Shown here: positions 16,353 to 25,993 of the stretch, one piece after another
Numbering within the stretch: the stretch's first letter is position 1
Layout: the number at the start of each line of letters is the position of its first letter
From: Pontibacillus halophilus JSM 076056 = DSM 19796
Lineage (GTDB): Bacteria; Bacillota; Bacilli; Bacillales; BH030062
Reading direction: 5' to 3'
NCBI RefSeq assembly: GCF_000425205.1
Contig: NZ_AULI01000001.1
Span: 1-64,000, forward strand
DNA length: 64,000 bases
Position numbers and translations under genes: made by a program
Notes under the pieces: generated by a model
Seen by the model: only the letters and a program-made list of their open reading frames with translations
Told to the model about the DNA's origin: nothing
The model's database searches: none

Positions 16353-17610
16353 ACAGAAAGAGATCATTAACAGTGACGCGTTCTCCATTGTCGGCTCTTA
16401 TGCCGTATTCACAATCGAGCTTCCCGCAAATCTCGTACGTGTTTGACTTTGGATTGTACACATACCAAGGTTCTAATGTAGCACAGTCCCATAGTTGTTC
16501 GAACGCATGAACACCATTAATTTTAGCTTCTTTAGATGGCTTCAGGTCATTATACATGGATAGAAACAGTTGACTATCCATATAGTTGATGGCCTTATAG
16601 GTCACACAATCGATGTATACAGCTAATTTACGCTTAATTAGTCGATTATCATTTGCTCGATGTAAGTGAGCAATGACGTATTCTTTATCCATATGTACAC
16701 GACCAAGCTCCCATTTACCAGAATCATAAGGATATGCTCTTCGTAGAAACTCGCGCGTTGCTTCCTCTACCCTCTTTAACTCATTCTCTGTGAAGACAAT
16801 CTTAAGAGGATGGGGTTTCTCCGCTGGCCAACCCTTCTTCAAGATTTCTGATTTAAACAACACACCTTCTTTAAATTCTTCCTCTAAAGGTTCGTCCCAC
16901 ATCATCTTCTTATGAACAGGGACACTCGTCCGTACGTCCATCAAGTAGTCCGATGTGTTCTGACCGTCATTATGTACGTAAACTTCATCGAACACATACG
17001 CAGCTACCCACTCTTTGTTCTTAACAGAAGGAATTTGCACTAGTGAAACTTGCTCAGCAGCCTGGTGCTTCATATGCTCATCAAGCTTCAACTGATAATC
17101 TTCCTTCTGAACCATCGCACTTGGTGGGAAACTACCAAATTTCGCGTAGGAGGTGAGTTCTTGTCGTTCATTTACTTTCACTTCTATTAATCCACCAGGG
17201 GATAACGGGATCCCATCCACATAAGTCTGAAGCATATACAAGTTGCATTCACTCTTCTGTACTTGAAGCGGAAGCATATCCTTAGTGGGTTGAGCTTCCA
17301 GAACCCAACGTTTCACTTCATCCTCATTTGGAAGCAGTATAGGAGTACCAGTTCTTACTCCACTTACATAGAGCATGGACAGCACCTCCCCTGAATAGAC
17401 ATCGATATCAATGACCGCCGTGCCATCGGGGTTCGAATCCTCGATACGCTCGAATTCTCCAGGAGGAAAGAATTCAAGTGATAAGACATGTGTCTGCTCC
17501 AGTGGGAGGCGACCATCCTTCTTAAATATGCCATAGTCATAGAGTAGATGCTGTTGTAAGCCAAACCTCTTTCTTACGATTTCCTCGAACTGCTCAACCT
17601 TTTCGTACAT
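16351..17610 (-). CDS. Uncharacterised 419-residue protein
   Basis: I do not recognise this gene with certainty. The protein is soluble, acidic and has no signal peptide. It looks built of two repeated alpha/beta units reminiscent of PepSY/YcdB-like folds, for example GTAVIDIDVYSGEVLSMLYVSG (64-85) and PLSPGGLIEVKVNERQELTSYAKFG (135-159). A helical region (about 260-300) and a tail containing WYVYNPKSNTYEICGKLDCEYGI follow. A strong GGGAGGGGGA site precedes the ATG. It lies alone between the UDG-like and PAP2 genes, so context does not help. A resemblance to the Bacillus DUF4901/YcdB group is possible. Confidence 0.75.
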   Translation of the reverse strand: MYEKVEQFEEIVRKRFGLQQHLLYDYGIFKKDGRLPLEQTHVLSLEFFPPGEFERIEDSNPDGTAVIDIDVYSGEVLSMLYVSGVRTGTPILLPNEDEVKRWVLEAQPTKDMLPLQVQKSECNLYMLQTYVDGIPLSPGGLIEVKVNERQELTSYAKFGSFPPSAMVQKEDYQLKLDEHMKHQAAEQVSLVQIPSVKNKEWVAAYVFDEVYVHNDGQNTSDYLMDVRTSVPVHKKMMWDEPLEEEFKEGVLFKSEILKKGWPAEKPHPLKIVFTENELKRVEEATREFLRRAYPYDSGKWELGRVHMDKEYVIAHLHRANDNRLIKRKLAVYIDCVTYKAINYMDSQLFLSMYNDLKPSKEAKINGVHAFEQLWDCATLEPWYVYNPKSNTYEICGKLDCEYGIRADNGERVTVNDLFL

Positions 17611-17733
17611 GAAGATCCCCCTCCCTATCTATCACCTAATTTACCAAATCTTTCATATATAATCCACTCTACTACTTTGAAAAATAAGAACGATCTATGA
17701 ATAAATAGGGAAGGTTCATGGTTTCGTCAGGCA

Positions 17734-18426
17734 TTAATTTTTTTGTCTTCTTCGTTGTCTCCATACTGTCCACTCTAAGGAAGAGATACAAATAAGCAGC
17801 CAAGAAAGCCCAAATGCAAATCCTGCCATCACATCCGTGAAATAATGCACCCCAAGATACACTCGGCTTAGCCCGATGAACACAATTGCTGCAATGAGTA
17901 AGGATACAATCAACACTTTCCAACCCTTCCGAAGGTGGTGAAGAAGAACGTAATACAGAATAAATCCATAGAAAACAATTGAACCCGTAGAATGGCCACT
18001 AGGAAAGCTGAATCCAGTTCCATCATATTCTTCTAGTACAGATGGACGTTGGCGCTCAAAAGTCAGTTTCAGTAACTTTGTTAAGAGACTAATTCCTAAC
18101 ATCGAGACCGCAAAATAAATTGCTATCCAACGACTCTTACTTGAGAAGAATAATAGATAAGCAAAGAACAGAATGGAAGCCACTGTAATCCAAATCACAG
18201 ATCCCGCATCTGTAATCCATCCCATTGCCACACTAAGCCATGGGGTCTGAATCTGCCGTACAAGTTCAGTTACATATTGATCCACCGCAAACTTCTCTTG
18301 TTCAAGTACTTCCCCAGCAAGTTCTGCGAAGGCATAAAACGCCCCACCAGTTGCGATGAAGCCGATTAGAATAATAAGTACCGATCGCTTGGATAAATCT
18401 TTTAGAGTTGTACCACTAAATATCAA
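17734..18426 (-). CDS. PAP2-family membrane phosphatase
   Basis: This 230-residue integral membrane protein has about six helices and the three phosphatase motifs: KLTFERQRPS (motif 1, near 107-116), SFPSGHS (motif 2, near 130) and SRVYLGVHYFTDV (motif 3, near 188). Such enzymes hydrolyse undecaprenyl-pyrophosphate, phosphatidic acid or related lipids on the outer face. The start is a TTG at 18426 with GGAGGAG seven bases ahead. It is divergent from the phosphonate operon. Confidence 0.92.
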   Translation of the reverse strand: MIFSGTTLKDLSKRSVLIILIGFIATGGAFYAFAELAGEVLEQEKFAVDQYVTELVRQIQTPWLSVAMGWITDAGSVIWITVASILFFAYLLFFSSKSRWIAIYFAVSMLGISLLTKLLKLTFERQRPSVLEEYDGTGFSFPSGHSTGSIVFYGFILYYVLLHHLRKGWKVLIVSLLIAAIVFIGLSRVYLGVHYFTDVMAGFAFGLSWLLICISSLEWTVWRQRRRQKN

Positions 18427-18706
18427 CGTAACTCCTCCTTTACTCTCCTATTTCGCTGTAGGTAGTATTCCTCCATTCAGCACTTCTCCAAACGTTTTGT
18501 AAGAAACACCTCTATAAAACAACATAAAAACAACAAATAACAACTAAAAACACAACATTTACTTGGTATTAATCTCTATTTTACACTATCCGTTTATAGT
18601 GAAACGTGAGGAAACATACAGGAGGGATTCATGGATAAAGTGGAGATGATTGGTATTTTCGAGGGAATCTTAGGGCCATTAACAAACATAAAAGAGGTGT
18701 CCAGGA

Positions 18707-19753
18707 ATGAAATTAATGAAAAAGGGAATGTTGTTTTCCTTTGTACTTACTCTATTACTTGTGATAACGGCTTGTGCTGGTGGGGATGCCGAGACGACAG
18801 ATAAAGAAATTACGGTATACACAGCTGTTGAGGACGACATGATTGAACCTTACCTTAGTTCATTTAAAGAAAAGTACCCAGATATCACCGTTAATATTGT
18901 TCGAGATTCAACTGGTGTCATCACGTCCAAGCTTCTAGCAGAGAAAGACAATCCGAAAGCCGATGTGGTGTGGGGCCTTGCTGCTACAAGTCTACTTGTA
19001 GCCGACCAAGAAGGAATGCTTGAAGCCTATGCTCCTGAAGGAATTGAACGGATTGCGGACCAATATAAAGATACAACGAACGAGCAGCCCCATTGGGTCG
19101 GCATTGATGCATGGTTAACAGGAATCGCAGTTAACACAGTGGAGCTTGAAGAGAAAGGTCTAGAGATTCCAAGAACGTACGAAGACTTACTAGACCCGCA
19201 ATATGAAGGGATGATTACGATGCCAAACCCAGCTTCATCAGGAACAGGCTTTCTATCCGTATCTGGTCTGATGCAACTTATGGGTGAAGACGACGCATGG
19301 AATTACATGGACAAGCTTCATCAGAATATTGGCATGTATACACACTCTGGCTCAAAGCCTGGGAAACTTGCTGCTCAAGGTGAATATCCAATCGGCATTA
19401 CCCAAGGCTACCGCGGCATTATTGAAGCACAAAAAGGTGCCCCAATTGAAACCATCTTCCCTGAACAAGGCTCTGGTTGGGACTTGGAAGCAAACGCCCT
19501 TGTGAAGAAAGAAACCATCAAGGAGGAAGCAAAGCTATTCCTAGACTGGGCGATTTCAGATGAGGCGATGAAAGAGTACAGCGAGAACTTTGCTATTACA
19601 ACAGTTCCTACAGACAAGCCTGTACCAGAAGGCTTCCCTGAGAACCCTGCCTCTCAACTAATCGAGAATGACTTCAACTGGGCAGCAGAGAACCGCGACA
19701 CCATCCTTGATGAGTGGACAAAACGATATGACGGGAAGAGCGCACCTAAATAA
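18707..19753 (+). CDS. phnS: 2-Aminoethylphosphonate ABC transporter, binding lipoprotein
   Basis: This 348-residue extracytoplasmic binding protein has a lipoprotein signal (TACAGG, Cys near 23). An iron(III)/thiamine-type type-2 periplasmic fold follows, with [31 protein letters not shown]. The closest family is the 2-aminoethylphosphonate binding proteins of the PhnS type, inferred from the gene order phnS-T-UV-X-pbfA-W. A short overlapping frame (18631-18804) has its own AGGAGGG and may couple translation. A 6-bp hairpin (GCACCT 19742-19747, AGGTGC 19753-19758) spans the stop and may protect the upstream mRNA. Confidence 0.88.
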   Translation: MKLMKKGMLFSFVLTLLLVITACAGGDAETTDKEITVYTAVEDDMIEPYLSSFKEKYPDITVNIVRDSTGVITSKLLAEKDNPKADVVWGLAATSLLVADQEGMLEAYAPEGIERIADQYKDTTNEQPHWVGIDAWLTGIAVNTVELEEKGLEIPRTYEDLLDPQYEGMITMPNPASSGTGFLSVSGLMQLMGEDDAWNYMDKLHQNIGMYTHSGSKPGKLAAQGEYPIGITQGYRGIIEAQKGAPIETIFPEQGSGWDLEANALVKKETIKEEAKLFLDWAISDEAMKEYSENFAITTVPTDKPVPEGFPENPASQLIENDFNWAAENRDTILDEWTKRYDGKSAPK

Positions 19754-19788
19754 GGTGCCTCTCCTCTCTTCATAAAGGAGGAAAATCC

Positions 19789-20805
19789 ATGATGAGTCAT
19801 CTGAGCATCCGCAATGTCGAAAAACGCTTCGGCTCGTTTACAGCATTAGACCAACTGTCCATGGACGTGGAAAAAGGCGAATTCGTCTGTTTACTAGGCC
19901 CAAGTGGGTGCGGCAAAACCACACTTCTTCGCATCATAGCTGGACTTGAGCAACCGAACTCAGGCGCAGTTGTGATGAATGGGCAGCCGATTACACATTT
20001 CCCCCCTGCTAAGCGCAATTTCGGAATTGTCTTTCAGTCTTATGCCTTGTTTCCAAATTTGACAGCGTACCAAAACGTTGCGTACGGGTTGAAAACAAAG
20101 AAGTTGCCGAAGAAAGAAATCAGAGAAAAAGTGAACGAAACACTCGAACTCGTCAACCTTTCTCATATTGCGGACCGCTACCCTTCTCAACTATCAGGTG
20201 GACAGCAGCAACGAATCGCATTAGCGCGTGCAATCGCCCTTTCTCCAGATTTCCTATTACTGGATGAACCGTTATCTGCTCTTGATGCGAAGGTCCGTCT
20301 CAAGCTAAGAAATGAGATGAAGCGAATCCAGCAAAAGCTTGGCATTACAACGATCATGGTGACACATGACCAGGAAGAGGCTCTTTCTCTAGCTGACCGG
20401 ATTGTGGTCATGAACCACGGAACCATTGAACAAGTAGGAGAGCCAGAAGCTGTGTACGAACAACCAACATCCTCCTTCGTTGCAGACTTTATTGGTACGG
20501 CGAACTTTGTTCCTTCCGTTCAAGATAATCAAGTAGCTGCCATTCGCCCTGAGCACGTTCACATGGGGCTATCCCCGTCTGCTACATCCATGCCCGCGGT
20601 TGTGGAGCACATGGAATTTAGAGGGCACACGTATCGCTGTTTCGTGCAGGCCAATGGAACAGCCATGTGCGTAGACGTGAATACACAGTGGCTACACGAA
20701 CATCCATTAGCAATTGGTCAACAGGTTCACATTGAATTACAGACACATAAGATGATGGTCTTCCATAACCCAACAGAAACGAAGTCCATTTCAGCAACAA
20801 GTTAG
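19789..20805 (+). CDS. phnT: 2-Aminoethylphosphonate ABC transporter, ATPase
   Basis: This 338-residue ATP-binding subunit has Walker A GPSGCGKTT (about 38-46), Q-loop VFQSYALFPN, signature LSGGQQQRIALARA (about 140-153), Walker B LLLDEPLSALD and a TOBE-like C-terminal domain (about 245-330). It belongs to the Fe3+/putrescine-type import ATPases. It energises the two-domain permease encoded 10 bp downstream. Two adjacent ATG codons (19789, 19792) both fit the AAAGGAGG site. Confidence 0.9.
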   Translation: MMSHLSIRNVEKRFGSFTALDQLSMDVEKGEFVCLLGPSGCGKTTLLRIIAGLEQPNSGAVVMNGQPITHFPPAKRNFGIVFQSYALFPNLTAYQNVAYGLKTKKLPKKEIREKVNETLELVNLSHIADRYPSQLSGGQQQRIALARAIALSPDFLLLDEPLSALDAKVRLKLRNEMKRIQQKLGITTIMVTHDQEEALSLADRIVVMNHGTIEQVGEPEAVYEQPTSSFVADFIGTANFVPSVQDNQVAAIRPEHVHMGLSPSATSMPAVVEHMEFRGHTYRCFVQANGTAMCVDVNTQWLHEHPLAIGQQVHIELQTHKMMVFHNPTETKSISATS

Positions 20806-20815
20806 GAGTTTCATT

Positions 20816-22597
20816 ATGATGACTACGGTAAGAAACTGGTTCTTAAATGAGCCTACAATCCCACAGCAATCTGGTCCTGTTGAACGGTTGCAGAAGACTC
20901 TCATCGTCATGATGATGCTCGCATTACTGATTACGATTGTGTTACCTGTATGGGAGTTACTACAACGAGCGATGCAGAACCGTTCTGAGGAATTTGTTGG
21001 TCTTCAAAACTTTGTGACGTACTTCTCCTCACCATCCTTGTTTCAATCAGCAACCCATACGTTAACCGTCGCATCCGTAACGACCGTCATCTCAGTCGTA
21101 ATTGCTTTCCTATTCGCATATGCCTTAACGCGCACTCAAATTAAAGGAAAGACCTTCTTCACGTACGTCGCGTTGTTGCCCTTGTTCGCCCCAACAATGA
21201 TGTATGGAATTGGGTTAATCTATTTATTCGGGAATAACGGATTACTAACAACTGGCTTCTTTGGAGCATTGGAATCGATTGGTTTCACCGAGTTTGATTT
21301 CAACCTTTATGGATTTAAAGGAATTGTCATATCGGAGATTATCTTTACGTTTCCACAAGCCTTTCTCATCTTGAAAGTCGCGTTGTCTACAGCAGACCAA
21401 CGATTATATGAAGCAGCAGACACAATGGGGGCATCAACTGTACGTAAGTTCTTTACTATTACATTGCCTAACATTAAATACGGCCTTGTCAGTGCGATGT
21501 TCGTCTGCTTCACGTTAAGCTTCACAGACTTTGGAGCCCCGAAGGTCGTTGGCGGTCAGTACAACGTTCTTGCAACAGATGTGTACAAGCAGGTTATTGG
21601 TCAACAGAACTTCTCCATGGGAGCGACGGTAGGAATTATTCTTACGTTCCCTGCCATTATCGCTTTCATCGTAGATCAAACGATTCAACGGAAACAAGGA
21701 AATGGCTTGTCGGCGAAATCGGTCCCCTACCGTACACCAGCTAACCGCTCACGGGATCGTTGGTTCTTAACCTTCTGTCTCCTTGTAACAAGCTTTCTCT
21801 TCCTTCTATTTGGAGCGGTAGTAGGTGCAGCGTTTGTAAACGTATGGCCTTATGATTTCTCTCTTACATGGAAGCACTTTGGTTTCGGGAACGTTGCAGG
21901 AGACGGCTTACAACCTTATTGGAATAGCCTGCTTGTCTCAAGTGTAACGGCAGTTCTCGGCACAGCCATTATTTTCTTTGGAGCTTACTTAATTGAGAAG
22001 TCCCGCTACTTGAGATCTGTTCGGAAGATGGCCTACTTCCTATCCATCTTACCTATCGCTCTGCCTGGATTGGTCATTGGATTGGCATTTATCTTCTTCT
22101 TTAATCAACCAACGCTGACCATCCCGTTCATAGGAGTTGACGTGTACAACCCACTTCAACACCTTTATGGCACGATGGCGATTCTTGTATTAGCGAACGT
22201 AATCCATTTTTACTCGGTTTCCTTTATTACCGCGAATACATCGCTTAAGAAACTGGATAACGAATTTGAATCTGTGTCAGAAGCAATGCGTGTGCCTTTC
22301 TATAAGACATTTACACGTGTCACAGTTCCGATGTCACTTCCCGCTATTTTAGAGATGATGATGTACCTCTTCGTCAATTCTATGACGACCATTTCGGCCG
22401 TTGTCTTTCTCTATTCAGCCGATTGGAAGCTCGCATCCATCGCCATCGTCAATATGGATGACGCCGGAGATATTGCTCCAGCTGCGGCAATGGCATTACT
22501 AATTATCGGAACGAATATTCTTGTTCGCGTCGCTTATGAATTCGGACTACGCAACATCCGCAAAAAAACATCCGCTTGGCAAAACCAAGCACAGTAA
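20816..22597 (+). CDS. phnU: 2-Aminoethylphosphonate ABC transporter, fused permease
   Basis: This 593-residue membrane protein has two BPD_transp_1 permease units in one chain. The first EAA-type loop is DQRLYEAADTMGASTVRKFFTITLPNIKYGL (about 197-227), the second DNEFESVSEAMRVPFYKTFTRVTVPMSLPAI (about 481-511). About twelve helices are expected. In some bacteria PhnU and PhnV are separate; here they are a fusion, as in FbpB-type systems. It works with the phnS and phnT products. Confidence 0.9.
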   Translation: MMTTVRNWFLNEPTIPQQSGPVERLQKTLIVMMMLALLITIVLPVWELLQRAMQNRSEEFVGLQNFVTYFSSPSLFQSATHTLTVASVTTVISVVIAFLFAYALTRTQIKGKTFFTYVALLPLFAPTMMYGIGLIYLFGNNGLLTTGFFGALESIGFTEFDFNLYGFKGIVISEIIFTFPQAFLILKVALSTADQRLYEAADTMGASTVRKFFTITLPNIKYGLVSAMFVCFTLSFTDFGAPKVVGGQYNVLATDVYKQVIGQQNFSMGATVGIILTFPAIIAFIVDQTIQRKQGNGLSAKSVPYRTPANRSRDRWFLTFCLLVTSFLFLLFGAVVGAAFVNVWPYDFSLTWKHFGFGNVAGDGLQPYWNSLLVSSVTAVLGTAIIFFGAYLIEKSRYLRSVRKMAYFLSILPIALPGLVIGLAFIFFFNQPTLTIPFIGVDVYNPLQHLYGTMAILVLANVIHFYSVSFITANTSLKKLDNEFESVSEAMRVPFYKTFTRVTVPMSLPAILEMMMYLFVNSMTTISAVVFLYSADWKLASIAIVNMDDAGDIAPAAAMALLIIGTNILVRVAYEFGLRNIRKKTSAWQNQAQ

Positions 22598-22611
22598 AGG
22601 AGACAGATATA

Positions 22612-23418
22612 ATGAAACATCTTCAAGGAGTTCTATTCGATTGGGCAGGTACTACAGTGGACTATGGCTGCTTCTCACCTGTGAACGTGTTTGTAGAGGT
22701 ATTTCGCATGCGTGGAGTTGAGATTACGATGAAAGAAGCAAGAGAACCGATGGGGTTATTGAAGATTGACCATATCCGTGCGATTTGTGAAATGGACCGC
22801 GTCGCTGAAGCATGGGAAGACGTGCACGGATCTCGACCAAATGAACAAGACGTGGTGGAAATGTATGAAGAGTTTGAGCCACTCCTGTTCAGCACGCTTA
22901 AAGATTATACAGAGCCGCTGCCACACGTCGTTGAAGCTGTTCAATCCCTACGAGAAGCTGGGTTAAAGATTGGTTCCACCACTGGATTCACAAGAGAAAT
23001 GATTGAAGTTGTGGCTGAAGAAGCTAAGAAACACGGCTATATGCCTGATGCCATCGTCACGTCAACGGATGTTCCAGCAGGACGCCCATACCCTTGGATG
23101 GCATTCACAAATGCAATGGAATTGAACATCTATCCGATGAGTTCAATGGTGAAGGTTGGCGACACCGTTTCTGATATGAAAGAAGGTGTTCATGCTGGGA
23201 TGTGGACAGTTGGCGTGGTACTAGGAAGTAGTACGCTTGGGTTATCAAAGGACGACGTCGCTCGACTTGATGAAACAACATTAGAAGCACACATTCAAGA
23301 AGCGAGACGCCGATTAGTTGAAGCTGGAGCAGATTATGTCATTCGGGATATGAGCGAACTGATGGGGATTCTTCACGAAATTGATGAGCGTTATGAAACG
23401 GACGTCCTCCATGCATAA
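22612..23418 (+). CDS. phnX: Phosphonoacetaldehyde hydrolase (phosphonatase)
   Basis: PhnX cleaves phosphonoacetaldehyde to acetaldehyde and phosphate. The 268-residue HAD enzyme has nucleophile Asp10 in FDWAGTTVDYG, a Schiff-base lysine (Lys51) in the cap segment REPMGLLKIDHIRAI, and VKVGDTVSDMKEGVHAGMWTVGV near 180-202. Length matches the family. The ATG at 22612 is preceded by AAAGGAGA; an in-frame ATG at 22576 lies inside phnUV. It overlaps the next gene by 8 bp. Confidence 0.96.
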   Translation: MKHLQGVLFDWAGTTVDYGCFSPVNVFVEVFRMRGVEITMKEAREPMGLLKIDHIRAICEMDRVAEAWEDVHGSRPNEQDVVEMYEEFEPLLFSTLKDYTEPLPHVVEAVQSLREAGLKIGSTTGFTREMIEVVAEEAKKHGYMPDAIVTSTDVPAGRPYPWMAFTNAMELNIYPMSSMVKVGDTVSDMKEGVHAGMWTVGVVLGSSTLGLSKDDVARLDETTLEAHIQEARRRLVEAGADYVIRDMSELMGILHEIDERYETDVLHA

Positions 23419-24790
23419 TGTACCTCGAGGCGAGGGGGACATTAATTTGTCCTCTCTTCGTACCTCTTGGCAAGAGGACACGTTAAGCGAAGATTCGTAC
23501 GACCTATTGCGTAGAGATGAAGAGGCATTTCTCCATCAATCCTTATCAACGCCATGCCTCAATGTCATTGAACGCGCTGAAGGGCCCTTTCTGATTGACC
23601 AAGATGGGAGACGGACGTATGACTTCCACGGAAACGCCGTCCACCAAGTAGGCTATGGACATCCAGAAGTCGTGAAAGCCGTTCAAGAACAGTTGGTACA
23701 GCTCCCTTTCTCCCCACGGAGATATACAAATGAACAAGCCGTAACGTTAGCTGAACGGCTCCTTGAGATTGCACCTACTCCACTTTCTAAGGTACTCTTT
23801 GCTCCTGGTGCAACGTCGGCGGTCGGAATGGCGTTAAAGTTAGCAAGAATAGCTACCGGACGACACAAGACGATGTCCATGTGGGAATCCTTTCATGGCG
23901 CATCCCTAGATGCTTTATCCGTTGGAGGTGAAGCTCACTTCCGTCGCCAAATAGGCCCGCTCCTTCCCGGTGCGATTCATATTCCCCCGCTATCCACCTA
24001 TCGACCTCTATGGGAAGGGGCGAGCCTTGATGACCGACAGCTTGCTGCTTATATCGAGTATACGATGGAGCAAGATGGGGAGATTGGGGCCTTTATTATG
24101 GAACCGATTCGGAACACCGATGTTCAATTGCCTTCACAAGCGTTTATGAATAAACTACGAGAGCTTTGCACGAAACATGGCGTCCAACTCATATTTGATG
24201 AGACTGCAACGGCATTTGGACGTACTGGCAAGTGGTTTGCGTTTCAGCATTATGACGTCGTACCAGATATGGTCATTATCGGCAAAGGCCTTGGAGGCGG
24301 AGTATTCCCGATGGCTGGTCTTTTAGCTGCCGACAACCTGAACGTTGCTACGGATACTTCTATTGGCCATTACACACACGAGAAAAGCCCAGTCGGTGCT
24401 GCTGCCTCACTAGCGATGATCCATGTCATTCAACAGGAGCAGCTGCTAGAAAAGACAGCCACCCTCTCTCAACTGATGAGAGAACAACTCGAATCGTTGG
24501 CATCACGTTATGAACAAATTGGTGATTGCCGCATCATTGGTCTCTTATGCGGAGTAGAACTTGTGACAGACCGCAACACGAAGGAAAAAGCAACGAATTT
24601 AGCGGAACGCGTTCTATACAACTGCCTATCAAGAGGATTGAGCTTCAAACTATCGAAAGGAAACGTTCTTCAACTCTGCCCTCCCCTTACGATTACAAAG
24701 GAGCAGCTACTTGAAGCGTTGAACCTATTGGAACTAGCTTTACAAGATGAGATTGAAAAGGAGACAGATTCCGATGCGAGCTACACATGA
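23411..24790 (+). CDS. pbfA: PLP enzyme, probable (R)-1-hydroxy-2-aminoethylphosphonate ammonia-lyase
   Basis: This protein of about 459 residues has a class III aminotransferase fold. The PLP lysine is Lys292 in VIIGKGLGGGVFP, the cofactor aspartate is in LIFDETATAFGRTGKW, and the N-terminus GDINLSSLRTSW plus HQSLSTPCL resemble the PbfA group. PbfA enzymes, often encoded beside phnW and phnX, remove ammonia from (R)-1-hydroxy-2-aminoethylphosphonate to give phosphonoacetaldehyde, which feeds PhnX. A true aminotransferase role cannot be excluded from sequence. The start is uncertain: ATG 23411 overlaps phnX by 8 bp without a good ribosome site, and in-frame starts at 23384 and 23393 exist. 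Confidence 0.78.
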   Translation: MHNVPRGEGDINLSSLRTSWQEDTLSEDSYDLLRRDEEAFLHQSLSTPCLNVIERAEGPFLIDQDGRRTYDFHGNAVHQVGYGHPEVVKAVQEQLVQLPFSPRRYTNEQAVTLAERLLEIAPTPLSKVLFAPGATSAVGMALKLARIATGRHKTMSMWESFHGASLDALSVGGEAHFRRQIGPLLPGAIHIPPLSTYRPLWEGASLDDRQLAAYIEYTMEQDGEIGAFIMEPIRNTDVQLPSQAFMNKLRELCTKHGVQLIFDETATAFGRTGKWFAFQHYDVVPDMVIIGKGLGGGVFPMAGLLAADNLNVATDTSIGHYTHEKSPVGAAASLAMIHVIQQEQLLEKTATLSQLMREQLESLASRYEQIGDCRIIGLLCGVELVTDRNTKEKATNLAERVLYNCLSRGLSFKLSKGNVLQLCPPLTITKEQLLEALNLLELALQDEIEKETDSDASYT

Positions 24791-25919
24791 TGAGCGAAAC
24801 CCATACTTATTGTTAACACCTGGACCACTTACGACGACGTCGACTGTGAAAGAAGCAATGCTTAAGGATTGGTGTACGTGGGATGACGATTATAAACATG
24901 TCGTCCAGTCCATCCGTCAACAATTGTTACAGATTGGCCACGTATCAGACGATGTCTATACCTCCGTACTTATGCAAGGAAGCGGTACATTTACAGTTGA
25001 ATCGGTCATAGGAACTGTCATCCCGAATGACGGCAAACTCCTCGTGCTTGTAAATGGGGTTTATGGAGCTAGAATCGCAGAAATCAGCGAGCGTCTCGGC
25101 ATTGAAACCATTCGGTTCGAACAAGATGAGACGGAGCCGATTGACCTTGAAGCATTTGAGCGACACCTTCAAGTCCATAAAGACCTCACACACGTTGCGG
25201 TCGTTCATTGTGAGACGACGACCGGTATGCTTAATCCCCTTCAAGAGATTAGCAAACTTGTAAAAGCTCACGACAAAACATTGATCGTGGATGCAATGAG
25301 TAGTTTTGGAGGGATTCCAATTCACGTTCCCGATTTACAAGCCGATTATTTAATTAGCAGTGCAAATAAGTGCATCCAAGGCGTCCCAGGCTTTGGGTTT
25401 GTCCTTGCTCGTAGAGAAGCATTAAAGCAATGCAAAGGCCAAGCTCGCTCCCTGTCGCTCGATTTATACGATCAGTGGGAGGTCATGGAGCATCAATCAG
25501 GAAAATGGCGCTTCACGTCTCCTACCCACACGGTACGTGCCTTTCAAGTCGCACTTGAGGAGCTCGAAGCAGAAGGTGGCGTGACCAAGCGATATGAACG
25601 CTATACCGCGAACCAGCGCACCCTTGTTCATGGTATGCGGACACTCGGCTTTTCTCCTGTATTAGAAGACGACTGGCAATCGCCCTTTATTACGTCTTAC
25701 TACTATCCAGAACACGAAGAGTTTACGTTTGAAGCTTTCTATTCCAGACTAAAGGAAAAGGGATTTGTTATTTACCCAGGCAAAGTAACGAACATTCAAT
25801 CCTTCCGCATTGGAACAATTGGCAACATAGACAAAGAAGATGTACACGCTCTTCTTTCTGCCATTGAAGCCTCCATGTACTGGACGGATGAAAGAATAGA
25901 AATAGAATCTAGAATATAA
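24774..25919 (+). CDS. phnW: 2-Aminoethylphosphonate-pyruvate transaminase
   Basis: PhnW converts 2-aminoethylphosphonate and pyruvate to phosphonoacetaldehyde and alanine, the substrate of PhnX. The 381-residue PLP enzyme of the class V group has the N-terminal signature YLLLTPGPLTTTSTVKEAM, HCETTTGMLNP (145-155), IVDAMSSFGG (171-180) and Lys199 in SSANKCIQG as the PLP lysine. The ATG at 24774 with AAGGAGA nine bases ahead is preferred over 24747. It overlaps the preceding gene by 17 bp. Confidence 0.95.
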   Translation: MRATHDERNPYLLLTPGPLTTTSTVKEAMLKDWCTWDDDYKHVVQSIRQQLLQIGHVSDDVYTSVLMQGSGTFTVESVIGTVIPNDGKLLVLVNGVYGARIAEISERLGIETIRFEQDETEPIDLEAFERHLQVHKDLTHVAVVHCETTTGMLNPLQEISKLVKAHDKTLIVDAMSSFGGIPIHVPDLQADYLISSANKCIQGVPGFGFVLARREALKQCKGQARSLSLDLYDQWEVMEHQSGKWRFTSPTHTVRAFQVALEELEAEGGVTKRYERYTANQRTLVHGMRTLGFSPVLEDDWQSPFITSYYYPEHEEFTFEAFYSRLKEKGFVIYPGKVTNIQSFRIGTIGNIDKEDVHALLSAIEASMYWTDERIEIESRI

Positions 25920-25993
25920 GAAGGGGCCTTCTATATCCCTTTCCCCTCTTACGATAGAATAAGAAGAAATGTAAGAATAGAGGTGTACGAGCT

